DNA of 40,746 bases from an uncultured Bacteroides sp. (lineage in GTDB: Bacteria > Bacteroidota > Bacteroidia > Bacteroidales > Bacteroidaceae). Shown here piece by piece: positions 16,838 to 27,138 of the stretch (position 1 is the stretch's first letter; every line of letters starts with the position of its first letter). The translations under genes were made by a program, and so were the position numbers. The stretch is from NCBI GenBank assembly GCA_949285075.1, contig CASDXF010000039.1, positions 1 through 40,746 on the forward strand, given 5' to 3'. The notes beneath the pieces are model-generated. The model had not been told where the DNA came from and did no database searches. It saw nothing but the letters and a program-made list of their open reading frames with translations.

Positions 16838-18118
16838 ATGTTAGAGCGTAAAATAGTGCGGTACATCAATGAGGAACGGCTGTTTTCCCGTGAAAGTAAA
16901 ATCCTCGTGGCGCTGAGCGGAGGGGCCGACTCGGTGGCGTTGTTGCGTGTTCTCCACGCTGAAGGCTACCGGTGCGAGGCGGCTCACTGTAATTTCCATC
17001 TTCGCGGCGAGGAGTCTGATCGTGACGAGAGGTTCGTCCGACAGCTGTGCGAGCGGTACGCCATCCCTTTGCATACCGTAGATTTCGACACCTCCCAATA
17101 CGCCCGGCAGCGTCGTCTGTCAATAGAGATGGCGGCGAGGGAACTTCGCTACGAATGGTTCCGGAAAGTGAGGGAGGAATGCGGGGCTGATGTCATTGCA
17201 GTAGCGCACCATCGGGACGACAGCGTAGAGACGATGCTGCTCAACCTTATCAGGGGAACGGGCATCGCCGGTCTGACCGGTATAAAACCGGTCAACGAAG
17301 CGATAGTGCGTCCTTTGCTCTGCGTGGGGAGGGATGAGGTCATTGACTATTTGCATCGCATTGGGCAGAAGTACGTTACGGACAGCACGAATTTGAAAGA
17401 CGAATACGTCCGCAACAAGATTCGCTTGAATCTGCTCCCCCTGATGCAGGAGATAAACCCTTCCGTTAAGAGGAACTTGGCGGAGACGAGCAAGCGATTA
17501 GGCGAAGTCGCTACTATATATAATATGTGCATGGTCAAGGCGAAGAGTCGCGTCATGACTCCAGAGGGGATTTCAATAGCCGCTTTGCTGAAGGAACCGT
17601 GTCCCAAAGCGGTTCTGTTCGAGATATTGCACCCGATGGGATTCAACACGGCGCAGATAGGAGACGTTTACCGCTCCCTCTACGGACAGTCGGGCAAACG
17701 GTTTGTTAGCGAGAAGTGGAGAGTGATAAGGGACAGGGATTCGCTGCTAGTGGAAGGCAATGCGGAATCTGTTCCGTTTGCTCCCCCCTTTCGCTTAGAG
17801 AAGGAAGAAAGGGAATATACGCCGGACGTGGAGCTGCCCCGGGATAAGCGGGTGGCCTGCTTTGACGCGGATAAGCTGAACGAACCCCTTACGTTGCGCC
17901 TTTGGCGGACGGGAGACACTTTTGTGCCGTTTGGAATGAAAGGAAGGAAAAAGGTAAGCGATTATCTGACCGACCGTAAGTTCTCGCTCAGCCAAAAGGA
18001 GCGTCAGTGGGTGCTCTGTTGTGGCGAACGAATTGCGTGGCTGATAGGCGAACGGACAGACAATCGCTTCCGGGTAGATGAACAGACCCGCAGGGTCGTC
18101 TTTTACAGAATGGTCTGA
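16838..18118 (+). CDS. tilS: tRNA(Ile)-lysidine synthase
   Basis: Attaches lysine to C34 of the AUA-reading tRNA-Ile(CAU), changing both its codon and charging specificity, and is essential in bacteria. The 426-aa protein has the PP-loop LSGGADS (residues 27-33), the [15 protein letters not shown] segment, and HHRDDSVET and LNLIRGTG in the N-terminal ATPase domain. C-terminal substrate-binding domains include the TilS C-terminal motif [21 protein letters not shown]. Length is normal. Its last 16 bases overlap the end of the convergent flavodoxin-ferredoxin gene. Confidence 0.96.
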   Translation: MLERKIVRYINEERLFSRESKILVALSGGADSVALLRVLHAEGYRCEAAHCNFHLRGEESDRDERFVRQLCERYAIPLHTVDFDTSQYARQRRLSIEMAARELRYEWFRKVREECGADVIAVAHHRDDSVETMLLNLIRGTGIAGLTGIKPVNEAIVRPLLCVGRDEVIDYLHRIGQKYVTDSTNLKDEYVRNKIRLNLLPLMQEINPSVKRNLAETSKRLGEVATIYNMCMVKAKSRVMTPEGISIAALLKEPCPKAVLFEILHPMGFNTAQIGDVYRSLYGQSGKRFVSEKWRVIRDRDSLLVEGNAESVPFAPPFRLEKEEREYTPDVELPRDKRVACFDADKLNEPLTLRLWRTGDTFVPFGMKGRKKVSDYLTDRKFSLSQKERQWVLCCGERIAWLIGERTDNRFRVDEQTRRVVFYRMV

Positions 18119-18939
18119 GGCGACTTGCGCTCGGAGAAGCACTCGGAGAGCAGCGTTCCGAAGGGCGTGTCGTACCCCCTCGCTCCCGAGGGGCAGAGCT
18201 TGACGCAGGCGCAGCACCTGATGCACTTTTCCGCATCAGTATGCAGCTCATCCCCCGCAACGATGGCTCCCGCCGGACAGTGGGCCGCACACTCCCCGCA
18301 GTGAGCGCATAGGCTTTCGTCCTCTATCCACGGCGCGGAGGGTAGCGGGGCGGTCGCTTCCTTGCGCAACTTCATTACTTGCTCGACAAAACGTTGCACG
18401 GACGATGCCGATTGCTCGGGGCGGGCGATTTCGCAGACGTTCACTTTCAGCTCACTAACGGTTTCTGCGGAACGTACCTTCTCCATTATCCGCTTTCCGA
18501 ATCCGGCGGCGAACTTTAGGTCCGATTGGTCGGGCCGTCCCGCGGCTATCGGATGCTGTTCCGTACTGTAAGAGTGTTCACCGATGAAGGTGGCTCCGGC
18601 TATCACCTCAAAGCCGAGCGAAGCGACGAGGGAGGCCAGCTCATCTAAGGCTTTTTCATAGTCTCGATTTCCGTAAACTACCGTTACAATGGCGGGAGTC
18701 GCCATCCCTTTGACGCTCTTCAGCCGTTCAGCGGCTAGCGGAGCTATGTGCCCTCCATACACCGGAATAGCGAAAACGGCTAAGGAAGATGAAGAAATCA
18801 TCTTATCCTCTGAAGGATGAAGAGTTAAGTCTACGGAAAAAACATCTTTTATATTTGTACCTTCAACAATAGCTTCCGCTACTTGTTTAGAAGTATGGGT
18901 GGGTGAAAAGTAAATCAGATGAGAGCTGTCTATAATCAT
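18103..18939 (-). CDS. EFR1-like flavodoxin-ferredoxin fusion protein
   Basis: A 278-aa redox protein with an N-terminal flavodoxin-like domain ([15 protein letters not shown], residues 9-23, is the FMN phosphate-binding loop; [10 protein letters not shown] follows). The C-terminal part carries two [4Fe-4S] clusters: [16 protein letters not shown] (about 211-226) and [16 protein letters not shown] (about 238-253). This matches the EFR1 family of electron carriers found in anaerobes. Partners are unknown. It converges with tilS with a 16-bp overlap, and its promoter is back-to-back with that of rho. Confidence 0.88.
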   Translation of the reverse strand: MIIDSSHLIYFSPTHTSKQVAEAIVEGTNIKDVFSVDLTLHPSEDKMISSSSLAVFAIPVYGGHIAPLAAERLKSVKGMATPAIVTVVYGNRDYEKALDELASLVASLGFEVIAGATFIGEHSYSTEQHPIAAGRPDQSDLKFAAGFGKRIMEKVRSAETVSELKVNVCEIARPEQSASSVQRFVEQVMKLRKEATAPLPSAPWIEDESLCAHCGECAAHCPAGAIVAGDELHTDAEKCIRCCACVKLCPSGARGYDTPFGTLLSECFSERKSPQTIL

Positions 18940-19025
18940 GTTATTTATTATTTTATGTTATTGAGATAAGGACTGATATGCGAAAAACGGAGATTGTCGT
19001 TTGCCGCAGATGCCCTTGCTTAGCG

Positions 19026-19033
19026 CAAAGATA
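19026..19033 (-). promoter_or_regulatory. -7 promoter element for the EFR1-like gene
   Basis: Minus-strand TATCTTTG matches TAnnTTTG. It implies a leader of about 80 nt and is divergent to the rho promoter 54 bp away. Confidence 0.55.
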
Positions 19034-19086
19034 GCACTTTGTGTGGAAAAAAATGTTTGATTGTGTATGAAACCAAAAATATTTGT

Positions 19087-19094
19087 TACCTTTG
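19087..19094 (+). promoter_or_regulatory. -7 promoter element and long leader of rho
   Basis: TACCTTTG matches TAnnTTTG. Transcription from about 19101 leaves a leader of nearly 150 nt before the rho ATG, with no obvious gene. A long leader would suit the autogenous attenuation known for rho in other bacteria, but no specific site is seen. Confidence 0.55.
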
Positions 19095-19247
19095 CCCCCG
19101 TTGAAACATTCTACGATTCAACGTCAATTATTCCTATATACATAGCAAAATCAATGATGTGTCCGCATATTTGTCGCTGATGAGCTGCAAGATTGTGGTA
19201 CAGATTCCAATAATAAATAGAATTTTTAATAACTTACCATATACTGT

Positions 19248-21365
19248 ATGTATAATATAATCCAATTGAACGACAAGGATTTGTCGGAATTACAAAGTAT
19301 TGCCCAAGAACTCGGGATAAAAAAGGTAGATTCGTTTAAGAAAGATGAACTTGTTTACAAGATACTCGACGAGCAGGCTATAGCCGGGGCCTCGAAAAAA
19401 TTAGCGGCGGAAAAGTTGAGAGAGGAGCGCAAGGAAAAGAAGCGTCCTAAGACAGCCGCTGCGAAGAAAGAAAACAAGACAGTGACCGCCGCAAAGGAGG
19501 AGGCAGGCGAACCGCAAGAAAAACGGTCCGCAAGCAAATCGAAGGGTGCGTCGGGAGAGGCTAAGAAGAAAAAGGAGGCTGAGGCGTCAGTGGCGGTCGA
19601 GCCGCAAGCGGAACAGTCAACCGCTTCGAAACGTAAAAGACGTCCTAAGAAAGAAACAAACGTTTCCGAAAGTGAGAAAGAGGAAACCGTTGACATGAAG
19701 CAGGAAGAAAAAACGATTGAAAAGGGAGATGATAAGGAAACGGTATCTACTGTAAAGAAAGACTTGCCCGCTGTTCAGAATTTGGAAAATAAGGAAGAAA
19801 AAGCGAAAGAAGAAGGACAGGAACAGGCGGAGAAGGCTAAACCCGTTGAGGCTAAAGCGCCCCGTAACGTGGAAAAGAAGGAAAACGCCCTTTCAGGCGA
19901 TGAGGATTTTATTCCTATTGAAGATTTGCCTTCTGAGAAAAGTGGCTTACCCTCAGAACTTGTCGGAAAGTTCGAAGCCACTAAGGTCAATTTACCAGTT
20001 CCGGTTAATAACGGACAACCTCAACAAGCTAAGCAACAACCTCAACCGCAACAGAGACAACAACAGAGACAACGCATCCAGAAGCAGCGGGATAATAACG
20101 GGGGAAACAATAACGGAAATAATAACAACAATCATCAGAGAGCTAATCAGCGTCAGGCTCAGCAACGTCAAGCTCAGCAGAATAATGAAAACTATGTGCC
20201 GCAACAGGAACGTAAGGTGCAAGAACGCGAGAAACCTTACGAGTTTGATGATATTTTGAGCGGAACGGGCGTGTTGGAAATAATGCAAGACGGATACGGA
20301 TTTCTCCGCTCGTCGGATTACAACTACCTCTCCTCGCCGGACGACATCTACGTGTCGCAGTCGCAAATCAAGCTGTTCGGCCTCAAAACGGGCGACGTGG
20401 TAGAGGGTGTCATCCGTCCGCCGAAGGAGGGAGAGAAGTATTTCCCGTTGGTGAAGGTATCGAAAATCAACGGGAGGGATGCGGCTTTCGTGCGCGACCG
20501 TGTGCCTTTCGAACACCTTACGCCGCTTTTCCCGAACGAAAAATTCAGGCTTTGCAAGGGCGGCTATTCCGACTCATTGTCGGCAAGGGTGGTCGACCTC
20601 TTCTCGCCCATCGGAAAGGGTCAGCGCGCCTTAATCGTGGCGCAGCCCAAAACGGGTAAGACCATCTTGATGAAGGATATCGCCAACGCCATTGCCGCCA
20701 ACCATCCGGAGGTGTATATGATTATGCTGCTCATCGACGAGCGTCCGGAGGAGGTGACCGATATGGCCCGTAGCGTCAACGCGGAAGTCATCGCCTCTAC
20801 CTTCGACGAGCCCGCCGAGCGTCACGTGAAGATTGCCGGAATCGTACTGGAGAAGGCGAAGCGGTTGGTTGAGTGCGGTCATGACGTGGTTATCTTCCTC
20901 GACTCCATTACCCGTTTGGCGAGGGCTTATAACACGGTGTCTCCCGCCTCGGGCAAGGTGCTTTCCGGAGGTGTCGACGCGAATGCGCTGCACAAGCCCA
21001 AGCGTTTCTTCGGAGCGGCGCGCAACATCGAGAACGGAGGCTCGCTTACCATCATCGCCACGGCCTTGATAGATACCGGATCGAAGATGGACGAAGTGAT
21101 TTTCGAGGAGTTCAAGGGTACGGGTAACATGGAGTTGCAGCTCGACCGTAACTTGTCCAACAAGCGTATCTTCCCGGCGGTCAACATCGTCGCTTCGAGC
21201 ACTCGCCGTGACGACCTGCTGCTCGACAAGACTACGCTCGACCGTATGTGGATTCTGCGCAAGTATCTCTCGGACATGACTCCTATCGAGGCGATGGACT
21301 TCGTGAAAGACCGTCTGGAGAAGACTAAAGACAACGATGAGTTCTTGATGAGCATGAACAGCTAA
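19248..21365 (+). CDS. rho: Transcription termination factor Rho with large disordered insertion
   Basis: Hexameric RNA-dependent ATPase/helicase that ends transcription. At 705 aa it is far longer than the 420-aa E. coli protein. Residues 1-45 are the Rho N-terminal helical domain ([16 protein letters not shown]). Residues 50-255 are Lys/Glu-rich and low complexity. About 257-320 are Gln/Asn/Arg-rich with runs of N and Q. The RNA-binding cold-shock-like domain follows ([15 protein letters not shown]), then the ATPase with Walker A QPKTGKT (about 465) and the Q- and R-loops. Such insertions are typical of Bacteroidetes Rho. In Bacteroides thetaiotaomicron this region has been reported to drive Rho condensation. 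A strong terminator follows. Confidence 0.97.
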   Translation: MYNIIQLNDKDLSELQSIAQELGIKKVDSFKKDELVYKILDEQAIAGASKKLAAEKLREERKEKKRPKTAAAKKENKTVTAAKEEAGEPQEKRSASKSKGASGEAKKKKEAEASVAVEPQAEQSTASKRKRRPKKETNVSESEKEETVDMKQEEKTIEKGDDKETVSTVKKDLPAVQNLENKEEKAKEEGQEQAEKAKPVEAKAPRNVEKKENALSGDEDFIPIEDLPSEKSGLPSELVGKFEATKVNLPVPVNNGQPQQAKQQPQPQQRQQQRQRIQKQRDNNGGNNNGNNNNNHQRANQRQAQQRQAQQNNENYVPQQERKVQEREKPYEFDDILSGTGVLEIMQDGYGFLRSSDYNYLSSPDDIYVSQSQIKLFGLKTGDVVEGVIRPPKEGEKYFPLVKVSKINGRDAAFVRDRVPFEHLTPLFPNEKFRLCKGGYSDSLSARVVDLFSPIGKGQRALIVAQPKTGKTILMKDIANAIAANHPEVYMIMLLIDERPEEVTDMARSVNAEVIASTFDEPAERHVKIAGIVLEKAKRLVECGHDVVIFLDSITRLARAYNTVSPASGKVLSGGVDANALHKPKRFFGAARNIENGGSLTIIATALIDTGSKMDEVIFEEFKGTGNMELQLDRNLSNKRIFPAVNIVASSTRRDDLLLDKTTLDRMWILRKYLSDMTPIEAMDFVKDRLEKTKDNDEFLMSMNS

Positions 21366-21385
21366 GTAAGTTTTTCCCCATTTTT

Positions 21386-21428
21386 AAGAGCCTGTCGTGC
21401 ATTTGTACGATAGGCTCTTAGTTTTTCC
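21386..21428. terminator. Terminator after rho
   Basis: AAGAGCCTGTCGT pairs with ACGATAGGCTCTT over an 8-nt loop, followed by GTTTTTCC and preceded by T/C-rich sequence. Confidence 0.85.
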
Positions 21429-21512
21429 TCTACCGGCTTGTCCGTGTTGGAGGATAGATGGTGTATAGGCGTAGCTTGTCGAGCTACGTTCCTAAAGGCC
21501 GATTTGCTCTTA

Positions 21513-21673
21513 CCACATAAGAACCGCATACAAGGCTGCATTATCATTTCATCACAACCTGCATTATTCTAATATGCAGCTTTGTATATTCTAATAATGC
21601 AAGCTTAGATTGTAAAATGATGCAGCTTGGATGGTACGACAATGCAGACTTGTATGCGGTTCTTGTGTAGTGG
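21513..21673. repeat. 161-bp palindromic MITE-like unit
   Basis: The unit is bounded by inverted arms of about 30 bp. Their core AAGAACCGCATACAAG (21519-21534) is perfectly complementary to CTTGTATGCGGTTCTT (21649-21664). Inside are five spaced TGCATT/AATGCA-type blocks, including the near-palindrome CTGCATTATTCTAATATGCAG. It lies in the rho-MATE gap and holds no gene. Possibilities are a non-autonomous transposon, a structured RNA or a REP-like element. A weak TATCTTCG promoter-like site for the MATE gene follows at 21781-21788. Confidence 0.7.
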
Positions 21674-21812
21674 GAGCCTGTCACCCATGAGGGAAGTAAA
21701 GGTGACGGATGGTCAGGCGGGGTTATATCCGGCGAGTCTCTCTGCCGTTGGGCTTCCTTTTCCAGATGAGATAAAAGCCTTATCTTCGCGTCCGTAAATC
21801 AAAGCGTTATTT

Positions 21813-23135
21813 ATGTACGGAAACAAAGAAATCTGGACGGTCAGCTATCCTATCTTGCTCAGTCTTTTGGCGCAGAACATTATCAACGTCACCGATACGG
21901 CTTTTCTCGGACACGTGGGCGAGGTGGCGTTGGGCGCTTCCGCTATGGGCGGGCTGTTTTATATCTGTGTGTTCACCGTGGCGTTTGGCTTCAGTACGGG
22001 GTCGCAGATTCTTATCGCGAGGCGGAACGGAGAACGGCGTTACGCCGACGTGGGACCCGTCATGATTCAGGGGGCCATGTTCCTGCTCGGCATGGCGGCA
22101 GTGATGTTCTGCCTTTCTAAGGTGTTTGGCGGACCCATTATGCGGTTACTGGTTTCTTCGGAGGCCATTTATCAGGGTACGATGGAGTTTCTCGACTGGC
22201 GTGTCTATGGTTTTTTCTTCTCGTTCTTTAGCGTCATATTCAGGGCGTTCTACATAGGCGTTACCCGAACTAAAGTGCTGACCGTAAATGCGTTCATTAT
22301 GGCTATGACGAATGTGGTGTTGGATTACGCCCTTGTCTTCGGAGAGCTCGGTATGCCCGAGTTGGGAATAAAGGGAGCCGCCATCGCTTCGGTCTTGGCC
22401 GAGGCTGCCTCCGTCTTGTTCTTGCTTGTTTATACGTTTGTTACCGTTGACCTGAAGAAGTATGGGTTAAACCGTTTCCGCTCGTTCGACTTCTCGCTGT
22501 TGGCCCGCATGCTCAACATCTCCTGCTTCACCATGATGCAGTATTTTCTCTCGATGGCCACGTGGTTCATTTTTTTTGTGGCCGTGGAGCGGTTGGGGCA
22601 GAGGGAACTGGCCGTGGCCAACATCGTGCGCAGCATTTACGTGGTTCTGCTTATTCCTGTCAACGCTTTGGCTACCACGGCGAACACATTGGTGAGCAAC
22701 GCTATCGGGGCGGGAGGGATTCGCCATGTCATTCCCCTTATCAAGAAGATTGCCCGTTTCTCGTTCCTTATCATGGTGGGGTTGGTGGCCTTATGCGCCT
22801 TGTTCCCCCATATTCCGCTCTCCGTTTACACGAGCGACATCTTGTTGATTGCCGAGTCCATATCTTCGGTGCACGTCATTTGCGCCGCTATGCTCATTGC
22901 TTCCGTGGCCAACGTGGTGTTCAACGGTATTTCCGGTACGGGCAATACCCGTGCAGCCTTGTTGCTCGAAACGATTACGATAGTCTTCTACGGCTCATAC
23001 ATCGTGCTCGTCGGCATGTGGATTAAGGCCCCTATCGAAATCTGCTTTACGATTGAGATAGTCTACTATACCTTGCTTCTGGCATGTAGCTGCGTTTACT
23101 TCAAAAAAGCAAAATGGCAGAACAAAAAGATATAA
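21813..23135 (+). CDS. MATE-family multidrug/metabolite exporter
   Basis: A 440-aa inner-membrane protein with about 12 hydrophobic segments and the pseudo-twofold repeat of MATE transporters. It starts with the typical IWTVSYPILLSLLAQNIINV and shows DTAFLGHVGEVALGASA in the first half and a matching VSNAIGAGG in the second. Such proteins export cationic drugs or metabolites using Na+ or H+ gradients. Substrate cannot be told from sequence. It is a single gene between the palindromic repeat and ffh. Confidence 0.93.
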   Translation: MYGNKEIWTVSYPILLSLLAQNIINVTDTAFLGHVGEVALGASAMGGLFYICVFTVAFGFSTGSQILIARRNGERRYADVGPVMIQGAMFLLGMAAVMFCLSKVFGGPIMRLLVSSEAIYQGTMEFLDWRVYGFFFSFFSVIFRAFYIGVTRTKVLTVNAFIMAMTNVVLDYALVFGELGMPELGIKGAAIASVLAEAASVLFLLVYTFVTVDLKKYGLNRFRSFDFSLLARMLNISCFTMMQYFLSMATWFIFFVAVERLGQRELAVANIVRSIYVVLLIPVNALATTANTLVSNAIGAGGIRHVIPLIKKIARFSFLIMVGLVALCALFPHIPLSVYTSDILLIAESISSVHVICAAMLIASVANVVFNGISGTGNTRAALLLETITIVFYGSYIVLVGMWIKAPIEICFTIEIVYYTLLLACSCVYFKKAKWQNKKI

Positions 23136-23151
23136 ATACGTTGGATTTTTG

Positions 23152-23159
23152 TACATTTG
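23152..23159 (+). promoter_or_regulatory. -7 promoter element for ffh
   Basis: TACATTTG matches TAnnTTTG, 35 bp before the ffh ATG. Confidence 0.55.
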
Positions 23160-23194
23160 CAACCCTAATTTAATTCATAATTAATAAAATAACT

Positions 23195-24517
23195 ATGTTC
23201 GATAATTTAAGTGAAAGACTTGAACGGTCGTTTAAGATTCTGAAGGGCGAGGGAAAAATCACCGAGATTAACGTCGCCGAAACATTAAAAGATGTTCGTA
23301 AGGCGCTTCTCGACGCCGATGTTAACTATAAGGTAGCAAAGAACTTTACGGACTCGGTGAAAGAGAAGGCCCTCGGCCAGAACGTGCTGACGGCTGTGAA
23401 GCCCAGTCAGTTGATGGTGAAAATCGTGCATGACGAGTTGGCCCGCTTGATGGGTGGAGAGACCGCCAAGATTAACATTGACGCTCGCCCGGCGGTTATC
23501 CTGATGTCTGGACTGCAAGGTTCGGGTAAGACGACCTTCTCCGGTAAGTTGGCCCGTATGCTGAAGGTAAAGAAGAACCGCCGTCCGCTACTCGTGGCCT
23601 GCGACGTTTACCGTCCGGCGGCTATTGAACAGTTGCGGGTACTGGCCGAGCAAATCGGGGTGCCGATGTATTGCGAGTTGGACAGCAAGAATCCGGTAGA
23701 GATTGCGCAGCACGCCATTCAAGAAGCTAAGGCGAAGGGCTACGATCTCGTGATAGTCGATACGGCAGGCCGTCTGGCCATAGACGAGCAGATGATGACC
23801 GAGATTGCCGCCATCAAGGAGGCCATCAACCCGAACGAGACCTTGTTCGTGGTAGACTCCATGACGGGTCAGGATGCGGTGAACACGGCGAAGGAGTTCA
23901 ACGAGCGGCTGAACTTTGACGGCGTGGTGCTAACCAAACTTGACGGTGACACGCGCGGCGGTGCGGCCCTCTCTATTCGTTCGGTGGTGGACAAGCCTAT
24001 CAAGTTTATTGGTACGGGTGAGAAATTGGAGGCCATTGACCAGTTCCACCCCTCCCGTATGGCTGACCGTATCCTCGGCATGGGCGATATCGTCTCGTTA
24101 GTGGAGCGCGCCCAAGAGCAGTACGACGCGGAGGAGGCCAAGCGTCTGCAAAAGAAAATCGCCAAGAACCAGTTTGACTTTAACGACTTCCTCAATCAAA
24201 TCCATCAGATAAAGAAGATGGGAAGCGTAAAGGATTTGCTTACCATGATTCCGGGCGTAAGCAAGGCGGTCAAGGATCTTGACATTGACGATAACGCCTT
24301 CAAGGGTATCGAGGCGATAATCTACTCTATGACCCCGCAAGAGCGTTCTCACCCGGAAATACTGAACAATTCTCGCCGTACCCGTATTGCCAAAGGTAGC
24401 GGGACGACGATTCAGGAGGTCAACCGCTTGCTGAAACAGTTCGACCAGACACGTAAGATGATGAAGATGGTGACCGGCGGCAAGATGGGCAAGATGATGC
24501 CTAAAATGAAGCGATAG
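23195..24517 (+). CDS. ffh: Signal recognition particle GTPase Ffh
   Basis: Binds the SRP RNA and signal sequences of nascent membrane proteins and, with FtsY, targets them to SecYEG. The 440-aa protein has the N domain (1-90), the G domain with GLQGSGKTT (G1, about 107-115), DTAGR (G3), TKLDGD (G4) and GTGE (G5), and the methionine-rich M domain (about 300-440) ending [13 protein letters not shown]. Length is normal. It has its own promoter, and folD follows 32 bp downstream. Confidence 0.98.
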   Translation: MFDNLSERLERSFKILKGEGKITEINVAETLKDVRKALLDADVNYKVAKNFTDSVKEKALGQNVLTAVKPSQLMVKIVHDELARLMGGETAKINIDARPAVILMSGLQGSGKTTFSGKLARMLKVKKNRRPLLVACDVYRPAAIEQLRVLAEQIGVPMYCELDSKNPVEIAQHAIQEAKAKGYDLVIVDTAGRLAIDEQMMTEIAAIKEAINPNETLFVVDSMTGQDAVNTAKEFNERLNFDGVVLTKLDGDTRGGAALSIRSVVDKPIKFIGTGEKLEAIDQFHPSRMADRILGMGDIVSLVERAQEQYDAEEAKRLQKKIAKNQFDFNDFLNQIHQIKKMGSVKDLLTMIPGVSKAVKDLDIDDNAFKGIEAIIYSMTPQERSHPEILNNSRRTRIAKGSGTTIQEVNRLLKQFDQTRKMMKMVTGGKMGKMMPKMKR

Positions 24518-24549
24518 AGAATGATGTTAATTTTAAAAAGACTGAAGAT

Positions 24550-25431
24550 ATGACATTGATAGACGGTAAGGCTATCTCCGCACAGATAAAGCAAGAGATA
24601 GCGGAAGAGGTGGCCCGGATAGTGGCGGCGGGCGGAAAGCGTCCGCACTTGGCCGCGATACTCGTGGGGCACGACGGCGGCAGCGAGACTTACGTGGCCA
24701 ATAAGGTTAAGGCGTGCGAGGTGTGCGGGTTCAAGTCCTCGCTGATTCGCTACGAGAGCGACATGACGGAGGAAGAACTGCTCGCAAAGGTACGTGAACT
24801 GAATGCGGACGATGACGTGGACGGATTCATCGTGCAGCTCCCCTTGCCGAAGCACATCTCCGAGCAGAAAGTAATCGAGACGATTGACTACCGCAAGGAC
24901 GTGGACGGCTTTCATCCTATCAACGTGGGACGGATGTCTATTGGGTTGCCATGTTATGTGTCGGCTACTCCTAACGGTATTTTGGAATTGCTGAAACGCT
25001 ATGAGATAGAGACTTCGGGAAAGAAGTGCGTAGTGCTTGGCCGCAGCAATATCGTAGGTAAGCCGATGGCTTCCCTGATGATGCAGAAAGCGTATCCGGG
25101 AGACGCTACGGTGACCGTATGCCACAGCCGCAGCAAGGACCTCGTGAAGGAATGCCGTGAGGCGGACATCATCATCGCCGCCATGGGGCAACCCAATTTC
25201 GTGACGGCGGATATGGTGAAGGAAGGTGCGGTAGTGATTGACGTGGGTACAACCCGTGTGCCGGACGCAACCAAGAAGTCGGGCTTTAAGCTGACGGGCG
25301 ATGTGAAATTCGACGAGGTGGCTCCTAAGTGCTCCTATATCACTCCGGTTCCGGGTGGAGTAGGCCCAATGACCATCGTCTCGCTGATGAAAAATACGCT
25401 TCTGGCCGGAAAGAAGGCTATTTATAAATAA
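24550..25431 (+). CDS. folD: Bifunctional methylene-THF dehydrogenase/methenyl-THF cyclohydrolase
   Basis: Interconverts 5,10-methylene-THF, 5,10-methenyl-THF and 10-formyl-THF, supplying one-carbon units for purines. The 293-aa protein carries [16 protein letters not shown] with the catalytic lysine (K55 region), [12 protein letters not shown], the dinucleotide-binding [11 protein letters not shown] and the C-terminal [10 protein letters not shown]. All are family hallmarks. It closes a likely ffh-folD transcript, with a perfect 9-bp terminator hairpin 18 bp after its stop. Confidence 0.98.
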   Translation: MTLIDGKAISAQIKQEIAEEVARIVAAGGKRPHLAAILVGHDGGSETYVANKVKACEVCGFKSSLIRYESDMTEEELLAKVRELNADDDVDGFIVQLPLPKHISEQKVIETIDYRKDVDGFHPINVGRMSIGLPCYVSATPNGILELLKRYEIETSGKKCVVLGRSNIVGKPMASLMMQKAYPGDATVTVCHSRSKDLVKECREADIIIAAMGQPNFVTADMVKEGAVVIDVGTTRVPDATKKSGFKLTGDVKFDEVAPKCSYITPVPGGVGPMTIVSLMKNTLLAGKKAIYK

Positions 25432-25448
25432 AAGAAACATGATTTACG

Positions 25449-25486
25449 GAAGAAGATGCGATTGGCGTATCTTCTTCTTTTCTTTT
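25449..25486 (+). terminator. Terminator after folD
   Basis: GAAGAAGAT (25449-25457) pairs perfectly with ATCTTCTTC (25469-25477), followed by TTTTCTTTT. An upstream ATG at 25456 lies inside this hairpin, which argues for the next gene starting at 25501. Confidence 0.85.
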
Positions 25487-25500
25487 ATACTTTTACGCTT

Positions 25501-27123
25501 ATGAAAACATTAACTCTACTTTTATGCTTGTTCCTATGCGTTCCTTGCTGTGAGGCGCAGAACTTTGCGGTAGACTATCCTCCTTATCAGAGCAAAAATA
25601 CGGACGGCATCGAAATTACACGAATCGTGTGTAACGACACGGCGACCATACTGTATATGGAGGCGTACAACGCTCCTGATTATTGGGTACGCTTGTCCTC
25701 CAACCTCTCGTTGCGGGGGAAGGAGAGCGGGCAAAGCTATCCCGTTATCCGTTCGCAAGGTTTTGAACTGAATAAGGAAATCTATATGCCGACTTCTGGT
25801 AACGTCTCTTTCACCTTGCAGTTCGCCCCCTTGTCCCCCAAAGAGCGGACAATCGACTTTATAGAAGGGACCGGAGAGGGAGACTGGCAAATAACGGGCA
25901 TCGACCTGAAGCCGGAAAGGGAGAAGCGTAAGGTACGTTGCCACCTTTCGGGTAGGGTGGTAAACAGTCCGCAGTCGAGCCGTCTCGTGCTGATAAAGTC
26001 CGGTGGAGATATGCGAACCGCTCCGTGGCAGTCAATCCCTGTAAAGGACGGGAAGTTTGAATACGATCTATATACGGACATTGAAGAGGCTTACGACATA
26101 TTCATTTGGAACGATGTCGTAAATAATGCTTCGTGGATGCCTTCTACTTTTTTTGCGGAAAACGGGACTGTTAATTTTACATTACATTCCACTTCCGAGG
26201 AATCTCCGGTCAATCTGGTTGATACACGCAATCCGCAGACTCATGAGTTACAGCGTATCATAGAGGAAAGCGAGAGCAAGTTCGACTTGACGGAGTTGCA
26301 TAGTCAGATGGAGATCTTGGAAAAGGATAGTCGATGGTATAGCGAGGCGTATCAGGAGTTTAGGGCGAAGTTAGAGGCGGCTAAATCGCCCGAAGAGAGA
26401 GATGTCCTTTATAGGGAAAGGGATAGCTTGATAGAAAGCGGAGAGGCTTATACCCCTGAAGCGAGGGAGATAGAAAACGAGGCGAAGCAAATTTTACAGC
26501 AGAGGGAGCGATGGAGAATGGAGCAAATCAGGATTAAGCCGTCTTTGGCCGGTCTATACCTGATTAATGAGAGAGTAAAGTCACCGGGGACGGAAGACGT
26601 CTCCCCTTATCTGGAAATATTTCAATCGGTTTATGAGAAGCGTTACCCGACGCATCCTTACACTGCGCAAATCAAGCAACTGATGGAGGAAGGAAGAGCA
26701 GAGGTGGGAAAAAGGTTTATCGATTTTTCAGCTCCGGACTTGAACGGAAAGTTGATACGGCTGTCCGAACAGATTCAAGGAAAATTTGCGGTAATAGACT
26801 TTTGGGCTTCATGGTGCGGGCCTTGCCGCAGGAACTCGAAGCAGATGATTCCTATTTATGAACGTTATAAGGACAAGGGGTTCACAGTTGTTGGAGTGGC
26901 GAGGGAGCAAGGAGACGGCAAGGCCATGAGGCAAGCGATAGAGAAAGACGGCTATCCGTGGATAAATTTAATAGAGCTAAACGACGCTAACCGTCTATGG
27001 GAAAGATACGGCATCGGGAATGGTGGCGGAAGCGTCTTTTTGGTGGACGACAAGGGAATCATTATTGCCGTGAGACCTTCAGCGGAGGAGATAGAAGAGA
27101 TACTTAGCCGAGAGTTACAATAA
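25501..27123 (+). CDS. TlpA-like thioredoxin-fold protein with DUF4369-like N-terminus
   Basis: Secreted thiol-disulfide oxidoreductase of the TlpA/ResA type. From the ATG at 25501 the protein has 540 aa and a clean signal peptide (MKTLTLLLCLFLCVPCCEAQ). The frame is open from 25456, but that start lies in the folD terminator. The N-terminal half resembles the DUF4369 beta-domain common in Bacteroidetes (about 20-250) and a helical linker follows. The C-terminal AhpC/TSA-thioredoxin domain (about 405-540) has the active site DFWASWCGPCRRN, cysteines near 439 and 442. Expected location is the periplasm or outer-membrane face. Partners are unknown. Confidence 0.88.
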   Translation: MKTLTLLLCLFLCVPCCEAQNFAVDYPPYQSKNTDGIEITRIVCNDTATILYMEAYNAPDYWVRLSSNLSLRGKESGQSYPVIRSQGFELNKEIYMPTSGNVSFTLQFAPLSPKERTIDFIEGTGEGDWQITGIDLKPEREKRKVRCHLSGRVVNSPQSSRLVLIKSGGDMRTAPWQSIPVKDGKFEYDLYTDIEEAYDIFIWNDVVNNASWMPSTFFAENGTVNFTLHSTSEESPVNLVDTRNPQTHELQRIIEESESKFDLTELHSQMEILEKDSRWYSEAYQEFRAKLEAAKSPEERDVLYRERDSLIESGEAYTPEAREIENEAKQILQQRERWRMEQIRIKPSLAGLYLINERVKSPGTEDVSPYLEIFQSVYEKRYPTHPYTAQIKQLMEEGRAEVGKRFIDFSAPDLNGKLIRLSEQIQGKFAVIDFWASWCGPCRRNSKQMIPIYERYKDKGFTVVGVAREQGDGKAMRQAIEKDGYPWINLIELNDANRLWERYGIGNGGGSVFLVDDKGIIIAVRPSAEEIEEILSRELQ

Positions 27124-27138
27124 CCGGTGGTTGTGCGT

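Noticed and set aside
21362-21547. Minus-strand 61-codon frame after rho
   Set aside because: It covers the rho terminator and part of the palindromic unit and has no protein-like features.
25456-25500. Upstream start for the thioredoxin-like gene
   Set aside because: The ATG at 25456 lies inside the folD terminator hairpin, whereas the ATG at 25501 begins a clean signal peptide.
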